Of a stretch of DNA of 64,000 nucleotides, positions 26,827 through 35,401 are shown piece after piece. The DNA comes from Flavobacterium panacis. Lineage in GTDB: Bacteria; Bacteroidota; Bacteroidia; Flavobacteriales; Flavobacteriaceae. The notes under the pieces were generated by a model. The model had not been told where the DNA came from. It saw only the letters and a program-made list of their open reading frames with translations, and ran no database searches. Location of the stretch: assembly GCF_024649945.1 (NCBI RefSeq), contig NZ_JANKMS010000005.1, positions 1 to 64,000 of the forward strand, written 5' to 3'. How positions within the stretch are numbered: position 1 is the first letter of the stretch; each line of letters begins with the position of its first letter. A program made the position numbers and the translations under genes.

Positions 26827-27457
26827 CAAACTTCAATATATCTCGCAGGGCGAAACCATCGAAAAACAATTGTATAATATTCATCACGCGTTAGACGCAG
26901 GCTGTAATTGGATACAAATGCGTTTCAAAAACCAAACACAAAAAGATGCTTTTACTTTAGCGGAAGCGATAAAACCTTTATGCGAAAAATACAACGCTAA
27001 TTTTATCGTAAACGACAATCTGCATCTTACCAAAGAAATTGACGCAGACGGCATTCATTTAGGTTTAACCGATACCAAAATTGACGAAGCAAGGGCTTTT
27101 TTAGGCGCATCAAAAGTAATTGGAGGAACTGCCAACACTTTTGAAGATATCGAAAATCATGTTAAAAACGGTTGTGATTATATCGGATTAGGTCCTTTTC
27201 GATTTACTGCTACAAAAGAAAAACTAAGTCCGATTTTAGGATTATCAGGCTATTTTGATATTCTTCAAAAACTGAAAAAAAATAAAATAGAAATCCCTGT
27301 TTATGCGATTGGAGGTATCACATTGCGAGATGTTAATCCGTTAATGGAAACTGGAATTCATGGAATTGCCGTTTCTGGAATCATCACAGAAAGCGATGAG
27401 AAAGAAAATTTGATTCAACAATTAAACGAAAAATTATATGCAAACATCATTGTTTAA
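26819..27457 (+). CDS. thiE: Thiamine-phosphate synthase
   Basis: 212 residues. Canonical motifs: [47 protein letters not shown] (GxGP...TxTK pyrophosphate loop) and VYAIGGIT. It joins HMP-PP with thiazole phosphate to give thiamine phosphate. The overlap with thiG is 20 bp. This copy keeps all active-site motifs, unlike the TenI-like paralogue upstream. Confidence 0.96.
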   Translation: MYSKLQYISQGETIEKQLYNIHHALDAGCNWIQMRFKNQTQKDAFTLAEAIKPLCEKYNANFIVNDNLHLTKEIDADGIHLGLTDTKIDEARAFLGASKVIGGTANTFEDIENHVKNGCDYIGLGPFRFTATKEKLSPILGLSGYFDILQKLKKNKIEIPVYAIGGITLRDVNPLMETGIHGIAVSGIITESDEKENLIQQLNEKLYANIIV

Positions 27458-28214
27458 TATCGGAGATAAAACCTTTAAATCCCGCTTGTTTTTGGGGACT
27501 GGAAAATTTGGTTCGAATGAAGAAATGGAGAGTGCCATTTTGGCTTCAGAAAGCGAATTGGTTACAGTTGCCTTAAAACGCATCGATCTAGAAACCGATA
27601 CCGATGCTATTTTATCGCATTTAAAACACCCAAACATCAATTTATTACCTAATACATCTGGCGCACGAAATGCCAAAGAAGCTGTTTTTGCAGCACAATT
27701 AGCCCGTGAAGCTTTAGAAACAAATTGGGTAAAATTAGAAATTCATCCTGACCCAAAATATTTAATGCCGGATCCAATCGAAACTCTAAAAGCAACGGAA
27801 GAATTAGCGAAATTGGGTTTTATTGTACTTCCGTACATCCACGCCGATCCTGTTTTGTGCAAACATTTAGAAAGCGCCGGAACTTCTGCTGTAATGCCTT
27901 TGGGTTCGCCTATTGGAAGTAACAAAGGCTTAAAAACAATCGATTTCTTAGAGATTATTATTGAACAAAGTACGGTTCCTGTTATCGTCGACGCGGGAAT
28001 TGGAGCGCCTTCTGACGCTGCAAAAGCAATGGAAATTGGTGCCGATGCTGTTTTGGTCAATACTGCGATTGCAGTTGCTGGAAATCCAAGTTTAATGGCT
28101 GAAGCTTTTGCGGCAGCGGTAATCGCAGGAAGAAAGGCTTTTGAGGCTAAAGTTGCGAATCAGCAAAATTATGCTTCGGCTTCTAGTCCTTTGACTTCTT
28201 TTCTTTATGAATGA
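27438..28214 (+). CDS. thiG: Thiazole synthase ThiG
   Basis: 258 residues, TIM barrel. [22 protein letters not shown] (Schiff-base Lys), [75 protein letters not shown] are all ThiG hallmarks. It forms the thiazole phosphate from DXP, dehydroglycine (made by ThiH) and ThiS thiocarboxylate. The downstream partner thiH is displaced by about 590 bp because of an inserted element. Confidence 0.98.
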   Translation: MQTSLFNIGDKTFKSRLFLGTGKFGSNEEMESAILASESELVTVALKRIDLETDTDAILSHLKHPNINLLPNTSGARNAKEAVFAAQLAREALETNWVKLEIHPDPKYLMPDPIETLKATEELAKLGFIVLPYIHADPVLCKHLESAGTSAVMPLGSPIGSNKGLKTIDFLEIIIEQSTVPVIVDAGIGAPSDAAKAMEIGADAVLVNTAIAVAGNPSLMAEAFAAAVIAGRKAFEAKVANQQNYASASSPLTSFLYE

Positions 28215-28221
28215 TTTTTTT

Positions 28222-28799
28222 GTTTCACGCAGATTTTTGCTGATTTAAGCTGATTTAATCTGATTTTTCTATTTGATCTCTTTAAATCTGCACAAATTAA
28301 AAACAATAAAAAAGAAAGAAAATTCTTTAGTTTTGTGTTTCATCAAAATTAAAGAATCATGACTGAGAATGAAATATCGTATCTGATAAGAGGGGCAATT
28401 TTTAAAGTATATAACAATTTAGGACCGGGTTTGTTTGAGTCTGTTTACGAAAGTGTTTTGTATTATGAATTAGAAAAACTGGATTTAAAGGTTCAAAAAC
28501 AAGTTGAAGTTATAATTCCGTATGAAGAAATAACTTTAGATCCTGCATTTAGGATTGATATTTTAGTTGAAGACAAAGTGATAATAGAGTTAAAATCTGT
28601 AGAAGATTTAGCGCCAATTCATTATAAACAATTAGCAACATATTTAAGATTAACAAACAAAAAATTAGGCTTGTTGGTAAATTTCAATACGACAAACATA
28701 CTTAATGATATTAAAAGAATCGCAAATAAATTCTAATGAAACAGATCAAAAAAATAAATCCTTTTTAATCTGCTTAAATCAGCTGAATCTGCGTGAAAC
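28222..28799. mobile_element. GxxExxY gene bracketed by inverted repeats, inserted between thiG and thiH
   Basis: Left end 28222-28256 (gtttcacgcagatt... gctgatttaagctgatt) and right end 28767-28799 (aatctgcttaaatcagct... aatctgcgtgaaac) are inverted copies: 14 terminal bases identical, then GCTGATTTAAGC identical, with few mismatches. Inside are a TAGTTTTG promoter box (28328-28335) and one complete ORF. The unit is 578 bp, lies 8 bp after the thiG stop and ends 9 bp before the thiH start. No target-site duplication was established. Confidence 0.65.
28359..28736 (+). CDS. GxxExxY family protein (PD-(D/E)xK nuclease-like)
   Basis: 125 residues. The motif GLFESVY (GxxExxY) lies at about residues 27-33 after NNLGPG. 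Further on, FRIDILVEDKVIIELK gives the D...ExK core of PD-(D/E)xK nuclease folds, and the C-terminus has YLRLTNKKLGLLVNF(N). It is unrelated to thiamine synthesis yet interrupts the operon between thiG and thiH, has its own promoter box, and is flanked by inverted repeats. The family is uncharacterised; a role in moving or maintaining the element is an inference. Confidence 0.88.
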   Translation: MTENEISYLIRGAIFKVYNNLGPGLFESVYESVLYYELEKLDLKVQKQVEVIIPYEEITLDPAFRIDILVEDKVIIELKSVEDLAPIHYKQLATYLRLTNKKLGLLVNFNTTNILNDIKRIANKF

Positions 28800-28808
28800 C
28801 AAAATAAA

Positions 28809-29921
28809 ATGAAAACATTCAAATCTATTTTTGAGCAATATAATTGGGACGAAATTCAATCCAGAATATACAAAACTACATCAAAAGATGTCGAACGAAC
28901 TTTGTCTAAAACCAAATACAATCTCGACGATTTTTTGGTTTTGATCACTCCTATTGCTCAAAATTATTTACAACAAATGGCACAAAAATGCCATGAAATC
29001 ACCAAGAAACGTTTTGGAAAAACCATTCAAATGTATGCACCGCTTTATTTAAGTAATGAATGTCAAAACATTTGTACCTATTGCGGATTTAGTTTAGATA
29101 ACAAAATCAAAAGAAAAACACTTACTGACGCTGAAATAAAACTCGAAGTCGAAGCCTTAAAAAATACAGGTTTCGATCACGTTTTACTGGTTACTGGTGA
29201 AGCGAATTACACCGTAAACATCAATTATTTTCTGAATGCAATAAATCTAATTAAAGAAGATTTTTCTATTATTTCTGTTGAAGTACAACCACTTTCTACA
29301 GAAGATTATGAACGTTTGCATAGTGCTGGAGTATATTCGGTTTTGGTTTATCAGGAAACGTATCATCAGGAAGTTTACAAAAAGTACCATACGAAAGGCA
29401 AAAAATCCAATTTCGATTATCGTTTGGAAACTCCAGATAGAATAGGAACTGCTGGAATTCACAAAATCGGTTTGGGTGTTTTGTTAGGTTTGGAAGATTG
29501 GAGAACGGATAGTTTTTTCAATGCCTTACATTTAGATTATTTGCAGAAGAAATATTGGCAAACTAAATATTCAGTTTCTTTTCCGCGTCTGCGTCCGGCT
29601 GAAGGCATTATCGAACCGAATTTCATAATGGATGATAAAGATTTGACACAATTGATTTGCGCTTACCGTTTATGGAATGAAGATTTAGAAATCTCCATTT
29701 CTACTCGCGAAAACGAAAAATTCAGAAATAACATTATTCCGATTGGTGTTACGAGTATGAGTGCCGGTTCTAAAACAAATCCTGGTGGTTATGTGGTCGA
29801 TCCGCAGTCTTTGGAGCAATTCGAAATCAGCGATGAACGTTCGGCTGAAGAAATTTCAAAAATCATAAAAAATGCAGGCTATGAACCAGTTTGGAAAGAT
29901 TGGGATAAAGCTTTTGTTTAA
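28809..29921 (+). CDS. thiH: 2-iminoacetate (dehydroglycine) synthase ThiH
   Basis: 370 residues, radical SAM. The cluster motif C-x3-C-x2-C is at C85, C89, C92 (NECQNICTYCGFS). APLYLSNEC, LLVTGEA, EVQPLSTEDYERL and the C-terminal SAGSKTNPGGY are typical ThiH. It cleaves tyrosine to give dehydroglycine for ThiG. The start at 28809 is 9 bp past the end of the inserted GxxExxY element, whose right end now forms the region upstream of its ribosome-binding site. Confidence 0.97.
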   Translation: MKTFKSIFEQYNWDEIQSRIYKTTSKDVERTLSKTKYNLDDFLVLITPIAQNYLQQMAQKCHEITKKRFGKTIQMYAPLYLSNECQNICTYCGFSLDNKIKRKTLTDAEIKLEVEALKNTGFDHVLLVTGEANYTVNINYFLNAINLIKEDFSIISVEVQPLSTEDYERLHSAGVYSVLVYQETYHQEVYKKYHTKGKKSNFDYRLETPDRIGTAGIHKIGLGVLLGLEDWRTDSFFNALHLDYLQKKYWQTKYSVSFPRLRPAEGIIEPNFIMDDKDLTQLICAYRLWNEDLEISISTRENEKFRNNIIPIGVTSMSAGSKTNPGGYVVDPQSLEQFEISDERSAEEISKIIKNAGYEPVWKDWDKAFV

Positions 29922-29924
29922 ATT

Positions 29925-30015
29925 CCAAAATCTAAAATTGCTTCGCCTGTTCGCTATCGCTCGGGTTCAAATTCCAAAATCAATCTAAAATCTAAAATCA
30001 GAAATCTAAAATTTA
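29925..30015. repeat. AATTCCAAAATCTAAAAT-type spacer between thiH and thiF
   Basis: Low-complexity AAATTCCAAAATC and AATCTAAAATC units flank a GC-rich core (gcttcgcctgttcgctatcg, 29940-29959). It is probably another member of the dispersed AAATTCC spacer group. Confidence 0.4.
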
Positions 30016-30018
30016 AAA

Positions 30019-30729
30019 ATGAGCATTATACAAGAATTCCTTCGTTACAACAGACAAACCATTCTTCCTGAAATTGGCGACGAAGGTCAGGAAAAACTAA
30101 AAAAAGCTAGAGTTTTAGTGATTGGAGCTGGCGGTTTGGGCTGTCCGATTTTACAATATATTGCAACGGCTGGAGTTGGTTTTATCGGAATTATGGATTT
30201 TGATACGATTGAAATTCACAATCTTCATCGACAGATTTTATATACTGAAAATGAGATTGGTCAGCAAAAAGCTATTATTGCCAAAGATGTAGTTTCGAAA
30301 TTAAATCCGTTGATTGAAGCTGTTGCGATTAATAAAAAATTAACGGCTGAAAATACATCTAAAATCATTCAGCAATATGATATTGTCGTAGATGGTTCGG
30401 ATAATTTTACGACTCGTTATTTAGTGAATGATACTTGTGTTAAGCTACAAAAACCTTTGGTTTATGGAAGTATTTTGAAATTTGAAGGACAAATTGCTGT
30501 TTTCAATCATAATGGAAGCAAAAATCTTCGTGATTTATTTCCAGAAATGCCGGATCCAAAAGATGTTCCGAATTGTAATTTGAATGGTGTTTTAGGGACA
30601 TTGCCTGGAATTATTGGTAATATGATGGCGCACGAAACGCTGAAATTGATTCTCGAATTACCAACTTTAAACAATGAATTAATACTTTTTAATACTTTAA
30701 ACTGGAACTTTACAAAGCTGAATTTCTAA
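30019..30729 (+). CDS. thiF: ThiF/MoeB family adenylyltransferase
   Basis: 236 residues. E1-like fold: YNRQTILPEIGDEGQEKL, VIGAGGLGCPI (nucleotide loop, residues 35-44), NLHRQILYTENEIG, and NCNLNGVLGTLPGIIGNMMAHE, where the Cys corresponds to the catalytic/persulfide position. The operon context makes it the ThiS-adenylating enzyme. The CxxC zinc pair found in many MoeB/ThiF proteins before LFPE is absent (NLRDLFPE), and there is no C-terminal rhodanese domain. Last gene of the operon; it overlaps the convergent MOSC gene by 4 bp. Confidence 0.92.
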   Translation: MSIIQEFLRYNRQTILPEIGDEGQEKLKKARVLVIGAGGLGCPILQYIATAGVGFIGIMDFDTIEIHNLHRQILYTENEIGQQKAIIAKDVVSKLNPLIEAVAINKKLTAENTSKIIQQYDIVVDGSDNFTTRYLVNDTCVKLQKPLVYGSILKFEGQIAVFNHNGSKNLRDLFPEMPDPKDVPNCNLNGVLGTLPGIIGNMMAHETLKLILELPTLNNELILFNTLNWNFTKLNF

Positions 30730-31520
30730 AAAACGACCTCATCGCCAACACTAATAATTCCCGAATTCAAGCTCACAAGATTAGTTCCGAATAAAACTGA
30801 ATTGTCTACATTTCTGTATTTACTTAAGGTTTTTAAAGGTTCCTTTTTTACAATTGCTTTCTGCGGATCGTTATTTACCATAATGCATCTTCCGCAGGGT
30901 TTTATGTTTTTAAATTGAACATCCCCAATTTTAAAAGTCTTGAAATCATCTTCTTCGTGGGCGTTTTTGGTGCTAACCACAATGTTTGGGCGAAATCTTT
31001 TAATGGTGATTTTTTCTTCTAATTTTTCATTTAAAAAATCAAGGCTTTCAGTTCCAATTAATAAATAAGGATAACCATCAGCCAAACTCACATTATAGGT
31101 TTCATTTGTTCTGGAACTTTCATGTTTACGCGCTCCAATTTTATTGATTTTTACCAATCTGCATTCGAAACCTAATTTATCACTAAACCATTTTGAAGAA
31201 TTTTCATTCACTTCGAAAACTTCACTTTTATCATCCCAAACTTGAGATTCTATAGGATTCTCTAAATGTTCATTTATAGAAAATTCATGTATTTCTCCCT
31301 CAAAAGTAATTTGAACTTTATCTCCTAAAATCTGCGGATAAAACTGACTCATGATTGGATATTCTCGTTGCGTAACATGAATATTTTCAGCATTAATCAG
31401 CATCCATCTTCGGTCGTTTTCAAAACCCATTTCTTCAGCATGAGCACTTTTTAGGCTAATGCCTGCTAAACTTTTTATCGGATAAATATAAATTTCTTCT
31501 ACACTGTAAACTGTGCTCAT
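30726..31520 (-). CDS. MOSC domain protein (YcbX-like)
   Basis: 264 residues. The N-terminal beta-barrel (MOSC_N) contains IYPIKSLAGISLKSAHAEEMGFENDRRWMLIN; the MOSC domain follows with FRPNIVVST and KPCGRCIMVNNDP, whose conserved Cys binds molybdenum or carries sulfur in the family. Likely role: reduction of N-hydroxylated compounds as in YcbX. It is directly downstream of aat with a 0-bp gap. Confidence 0.9.
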   Translation of the reverse strand: MSTVYSVEEIYIYPIKSLAGISLKSAHAEEMGFENDRRWMLINAENIHVTQREYPIMSQFYPQILGDKVQITFEGEIHEFSINEHLENPIESQVWDDKSEVFEVNENSSKWFSDKLGFECRLVKINKIGARKHESSRTNETYNVSLADGYPYLLIGTESLDFLNEKLEEKITIKRFRPNIVVSTKNAHEEDDFKTFKIGDVQFKNIKPCGRCIMVNNDPQKAIVKKEPLKTLSKYRNVDNSVLFGTNLVSLNSGIISVGDEVVF

Positions 31521-32159
31521 TTATTCACTTTTTAAAATAGACATAAATTCTTCCCGATCAATTTCACGGCAGCCTAAACTATCTAAATGCGGATTATAAA
31601 CTTGACAATCTAATAGTTTATAATTTTCTTTTTCTAAATGTTTTACTAATGATATAAAAGCGACCTTTGAAGCATTTGATACTTTCGAAAACATACTTTC
31701 TCCACAGAAAACATGTCCTAAATCTACTCCATACAAACCTCCAACTAACTCGCCCTCTTGCCAAACCTCAACCGATTTTGCAATTCCCTGACGATTAAGC
31801 TCACAATACGATTCTACTATATCATCCGAAATCCAAGTTCCATCCTGACCAACACGTTGTATTTTCTGGCAGTTCGAAATCACTTCTTTGAAATTCGTAT
31901 TAAAGGTAACTGTAAATTCTTTTCTATTTAAAATGTTCCGCATACTTTTAGAAATAACTAATTCATCTAAAAACAGAACCATACGTGGATCCGGTGCCCA
32001 CCAAAGAATAGGTTCGCCTTCATTAAACCAAGGGAAAATTCCTTTTTTATACGCTAGCTTTAAACGTTCCGGACTCAAATCTCCACCAACAGCCAGAATA
32101 CCTTCTTCATCGGCTTCTGAAACAGGCGGAAAATATAAATTATCAAATAAGAAATACAT
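31521..32159 (-). CDS. aat: Leucyl/phenylalanyl-tRNA-protein transferase
   Basis: 212 residues. FPPVSEADEEGILAVGGDLSPERLKLAYKKGIFPWF, LWWAPDPRMVLF, and GLYGVDLGHVFCGESMFS are signature segments. It attaches Leu or Phe to proteins with N-terminal Arg or Lys, marking them for ClpAP/ClpS degradation. Its stop codon abuts the MOSC gene start, so the two are co-transcribed. Confidence 0.97.
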   Translation of the reverse strand: MYFLFDNLYFPPVSEADEEGILAVGGDLSPERLKLAYKKGIFPWFNEGEPILWWAPDPRMVLFLDELVISKSMRNILNRKEFTVTFNTNFKEVISNCQKIQRVGQDGTWISDDIVESYCELNRQGIAKSVEVWQEGELVGGLYGVDLGHVFCGESMFSKVSNASKVAFISLVKHLEKENYKLLDCQVYNPHLDSLGCREIDREEFMSILKSE

Positions 32160-32197
32160 TTTTTTAAATATTCAAATGGTTCTAAATTTCAATGTTG

Positions 32198-32283
32198 AAA
32201 TTCCAAATTCCAATTAGAAGTATTAATTCAAAAGCAAAATTCCAAATCCCAAATTCACGCGAATGAATTGGAATTTGGAATTT
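32198..32283. repeat. Inverted repeat, AAATTCCAAATTCCAATT family, upstream of aat
   Basis: A perfect 18-bp arm pair: 32198-32215 and 32266-32283. The centre contains a further AAATTCCAAATCCCAAATT tract, so the element is itself repetitive. Confidence 0.8.
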
Positions 32284-32307
32284 TCAAATTTTGAGATTTA
32301 CTTTTTA

Positions 32308-32679
32308 TTAGAATGGTAAATCGTCTGGTTCGTCTTCGTTGATGCTTGTTGCAGGAGCAAATGTTTCAGCTGCTGGCATTGCAGGAGCTTGTCCTTGTCC
32401 TTCTGCTGCCAATCTTTCGATTCTCCAACCTTGAATACTATTGAAATATCTAGTTTCTCCTTGTGGATTAACCCATTCTCTTCCTCTTAAATTGATAGAA
32501 ACTTTTACAGCATCTCCTTGTTTATAGCTACTCAATAAATCGCATTTATCTTGCGTAAATTCGATTAAAATATGTTGTGGATACTGTTCCTCAGTAGTAA
32601 CAACTAACTCTCTTTTTTTGAATGAGGCACTAACTTGCTGCTCTGGGTTAACCACTTTTACTTTTCCTGTAACTTCCAT
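32308..32679 (-). CDS. DUF3127 protein with SSB-like C-terminal tip
   Basis: 123 residues. An OB-like beta-rich N-terminal domain of about 90 residues (GKVKVVNPEQQVSASFKKRELVVTT, GDAVKVSINLRGREW) is followed by an A/P/Q-rich linker and the acidic terminus EDEPDDLPF. The last residues mimic the DDDIPF tip of single-stranded DNA-binding protein, which recruits repair and replication proteins. DUF3127 has no established function; DNA binding is inferred from fold and tail. It stands alone, with the flavin reductase gene upstream on the same strand. Confidence 0.85.
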   Translation of the reverse strand: MEVTGKVKVVNPEQQVSASFKKRELVVTTEEQYPQHILIEFTQDKCDLLSSYKQGDAVKVSINLRGREWVNPQGETRYFNSIQGWRIERLAAEGQGQAPAMPAAETFAPATSINEDEPDDLPF

Positions 32680-32712
32680 CTTCGTCTATATTAATTATTG
32701 TTTCTATTTCTT

Positions 32713-33588
32713 TTATTTTTTGGCTAAAAGCACTTTCCAAGCCGATTCTACATCGCCTTTATCCAGATATTTTTTGGCTTCTAAGTGTACTTTTTTCTGG
32801 TCATCTGAGCTTAAAACTCCTTTGACTGCGAAATTTTCTTTCACAAATATACTAACTTCTTCTATTGTAGGCAAGGCTTCTATATTACCTAATTTCCCTA
32901 AATCATTCCCATCAAAAATACCGCTTTCTTTTACAAAATTTGGTACAGCATCTACTCCTATTCCCAGTGTTGTCAAGGGTTTTGCAACTTCAAAAAGTCC
33001 TTGGTTGGATCTTGAATACCAGTTATTTCCAAGTCTTGAAACCAAATCTATTTTATGCTGATCGATGGCTCCTTTTTCATCTAAAATAGATTCACTGATG
33101 TGAATTTTTACTACTTCACATAAAATTAGATTTCCAGCTCCGCCTTCTGTTCCTAACGGAATAATCTGCGTTACCTTGCATTCAAATTGAACTGGAGACT
33201 CTTTAACACGATAAGGTTTTACGATATCTGACGGAATTTGTGTTAAACCAGCTTTTATAAATTCGTTTACACCATCTCCATATTCTGTACTCGCCAAAGA
33301 AGTTTGTTGCACAATATCGTAATTCACTACGTTTATGACAACCTCACGAGTTGCTTCGGCGTTAATCAAAGTATGTTTGATTGTATTATCGCGAACACGT
33401 CTTGATGGCGAAAAAACCAAAATTGGCGGATTGGCACTAAACACATTAAAGAAACTAAACGGCGATAAATTTGGAATTCCTTTTTCACTAATAGTACTTG
33501 CAAAAGCAATTGGTCTAGGTCCGATTGAACTCTGCAAATAACCTTGCAATTGAGCCGTTGGAATCTCTTTTGGATTAATGCTGATCAT
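32713..33588 (-). CDS. Flavin reductase family protein (FMN-binding split barrel)
   Basis: 291 residues from ATG 33588. A longer reading to 33813 runs through a promoter box and into the divergent gene, so it was rejected. The FMN-binding split-barrel domain covers about 1-200: SIGPRPIAFASTISEKGIPNLSPFSFFNVFSANPP, EVVINVV and FECKVTQIIPLG. A helical C-terminal extension (about 225-291) follows. Such proteins reduce flavin or act as flavoprotein oxidoreductases; the substrate is unknown. Confidence 0.85.
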   Translation of the reverse strand: MISINPKEIPTAQLQGYLQSSIGPRPIAFASTISEKGIPNLSPFSFFNVFSANPPILVFSPSRRVRDNTIKHTLINAEATREVVINVVNYDIVQQTSLASTEYGDGVNEFIKAGLTQIPSDIVKPYRVKESPVQFECKVTQIIPLGTEGGAGNLILCEVVKIHISESILDEKGAIDQHKIDLVSRLGNNWYSRSNQGLFEVAKPLTTLGIGVDAVPNFVKESGIFDGNDLGKLGNIEALPTIEEVSIFVKENFAVKGVLSSDDQKKVHLEAKKYLDKGDVESAWKVLLAKK

Positions 33589-33625
33589 ACTTTTTGATTT
33601 AAACAGAATCTTTTTTTTGTACCTG

Positions 33626-33633
33626 CAAAAGTA
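33626..33633 (-). promoter_or_regulatory. -7 box of flavin reductase gene
   Basis: TACTTTTG on the minus strand, 37 bp before ATG 33588. It rules out start codons further upstream. Confidence 0.7.
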
Positions 33634-33748
33634 TCGAAATGGTTTAATTATGAAAAATAGTTTTGCAGATAAAAACAAAAAAACTTTCATCCTCTTCAAA
33701 ATATAGAATAGGTATATTTCGTTATATTTATACCACAAAAAACTCGAT

Positions 33749-34900
33749 ATGTCTTTTTCTGAAAGAACAAATACAACTCGCTGGATTATTATTTCTATCT
33801 GCTTTTTAATCATTTCTCTAATTCTTTGGAATACTTATACTTTCTTCCAAATCTTTAAAAATGAGGAACGTTTGAAGATGAAACTTTTTGTGAATGCACA
33901 AATTACAATTCTAAATGCGAACGAAAATACCGATGTTGAACTTCCGCTTCAAATCATCAACAACAACACTTCAATTCCGGCAATAGTAATATTGTTTGAC
34001 AAAGTAGTGAGCGCTACGAATGTTCCGGATGAAATTCTTACTAACAAGAAAAAAAGAAATGCTTATTTAAATAAACTGAGAAACGAAAATGAGCCTATCA
34101 CTTTTGAATATGCTCCCGGAAAATACCAAACCTTATATTATGGAAATTCCGGATTACTGAATAAGCTTAAATATTACCCGATTGCTTTATTTCTGATTAT
34201 TGTTTTGTGCATTGCTTTGATTTATAATTTTTACAAAAGCACAAAAATGGCAACCCAAAATAAACTTTGGGCAGGAATGGCAAAAGAAACAGCACATCAA
34301 ATTGGAACTCCTTTGTCTTCTTTGATTGGATGGGTTGAAATATTGAAAACCGAAGATATAGATCCTTCTATTAGTCTTGAAATCGAAAAAGATATTGAGC
34401 GCCTGCAAACCATTACGGATCGTTTTTCTAAAATTGGTTCGGTACCTGTCTTGGAACCTCTGAACATTATTGAAGAAACCAAAAATTCTTATGAATATCT
34501 GCAATCTCGCTTTTCTAAACAAATTGCATTTTCATTTAGTGCACCGAAAGAACCTATCTATGCTATGATAAATCCGACGCTACATAGTTGGACGATCGAA
34601 AATTTAGTCAAAAATGCTATTGATGCCATGAAAGGAAGAGGAAGTCTTGATCTTCAAATTGAACAAGATGCTTTTAATATCAAAATCAATATTAAAGATT
34701 CCGGAACGGGAATTTTGAAAAAACAGTTTAAAACCATTTTCGAACCTGGCTTTACAACCAAAAAACGTGGCTGGGGACTTGGACTTTCTTTAACCAAAAG
34801 AATTGTTGAAGAATATCACAACGGACATATTAAGGTTTTACATTCTGAAATTGGTAAGGGAACTACTTTTCAGATTTCATTAAATAAAAAAGTGCAGTAA
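33749..34900 (+). CDS. Orphan sensor histidine kinase
   Basis: 383 residues. TM1 about 11-33, a periplasmic segment of roughly 110 residues, TM2 about 146-164, then a HisKA-like region with KETAHQIGTPLSSLIGW (His in the ETAHQ box) and an HATPase domain with NLVKNAIDAM, DSGTGI, and KRGWGLGLSLTKRIV. The H box ETAHQxGTPLSS differs from the usual SHELRTP. No response regulator gene lies nearby, so its partner is elsewhere. The stop codon lies inside the terminator stem. Confidence 0.92.
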   Translation: MSFSERTNTTRWIIISICFLIISLILWNTYTFFQIFKNEERLKMKLFVNAQITILNANENTDVELPLQIINNNTSIPAIVILFDKVVSATNVPDEILTNKKKRNAYLNKLRNENEPITFEYAPGKYQTLYYGNSGLLNKLKYYPIALFLIIVLCIALIYNFYKSTKMATQNKLWAGMAKETAHQIGTPLSSLIGWVEILKTEDIDPSISLEIEKDIERLQTITDRFSKIGSVPVLEPLNIIEETKNSYEYLQSRFSKQIAFSFSAPKEPIYAMINPTLHSWTIENLVKNAIDAMKGRGSLDLQIEQDAFNIKINIKDSGTGILKKQFKTIFEPGFTTKKRGWGLGLSLTKRIVEEYHNGHIKVLHSEIGKGTTFQISLNKKVQ

Positions 34901-34918
34901 AATTATTTACTGCACTTT
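34889..34918. terminator. Terminator shared by orphan kinase and HIT genes
   Basis: Perfect 13-bp stem aaagtgcagtaaa / tttactgcacttt; it begins within the kinase stop region. Confidence 0.85.
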
Positions 34919-34948
34919 CTTTTTTAAAGAATCGAAATTGAAATCTAC

Positions 34949-35338
34949 TTACAAATTCGATTGAATATCTTTTGCTAAAGCTTCAAATTTTTCTTTAGAA
35001 AGCGAAACTTTGTTGATGAAACGCATTTCATCCATTTCGTTTAACGGAATCAAATGTACGTGTGCATGAGGCACTTCAAGTCCAACAACTGCAATTCCAA
35101 CCCTTTTGCAAGGAACTGTTTTTTCTAAGGCTGCGGCAACTTTTTTAGAAAACTTCATTAAGCCTAAATACAACTCTTCATCCATATCAAAAATCTTATC
35201 GATCTCTTGTTTTGGAATACAAAGTGTATGTCCTTTTGCATTTGGATTTACATCTAAAAAAGCCAAATAATTATCGTCTTCGGCAATTTTATAAGCTGGA
35301 ATTTCTCCGTTTACTATTTTAGTGAATATTGAACTCAT
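34949..35338 (-). CDS. HIT family hydrolase
   Basis: 129 residues. The HIT motif HAHVHLIP lies near residues 92-99, after LDVNPNAKGHTLCIPK. Family members hydrolyse nucleotide phosphoramidates or dinucleoside polyphosphates. It is 63 bp downstream of greA on the same strand and may be co-transcribed with it. Confidence 0.93.
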   Translation of the reverse strand: MSSIFTKIVNGEIPAYKIAEDDNYLAFLDVNPNAKGHTLCIPKQEIDKIFDMDEELYLGLMKFSKKVAAALEKTVPCKRVGIAVVGLEVPHAHVHLIPLNEMDEMRFINKVSLSKEKFEALAKDIQSNL

Positions 35339-35401
35339 AGTTTATTCGTTTATTTGGTTAATCGTTTAATCGAATTAATGATCAAACGGTTAAACTAAAA
35401 T

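Noticed and set aside
28359..28736. GxxExxY protein as a thiamine enzyme
   Set aside because: No relation to thiamine enzymes; it has its own promoter and inverted repeats, so its place in the operon is best explained by insertion.
33589..33813. Upstream extension of the flavin reductase
   Set aside because: It crosses a TACTTTTG promoter box and overlaps the divergent histidine kinase start; homologues begin at the ATG at 33588.
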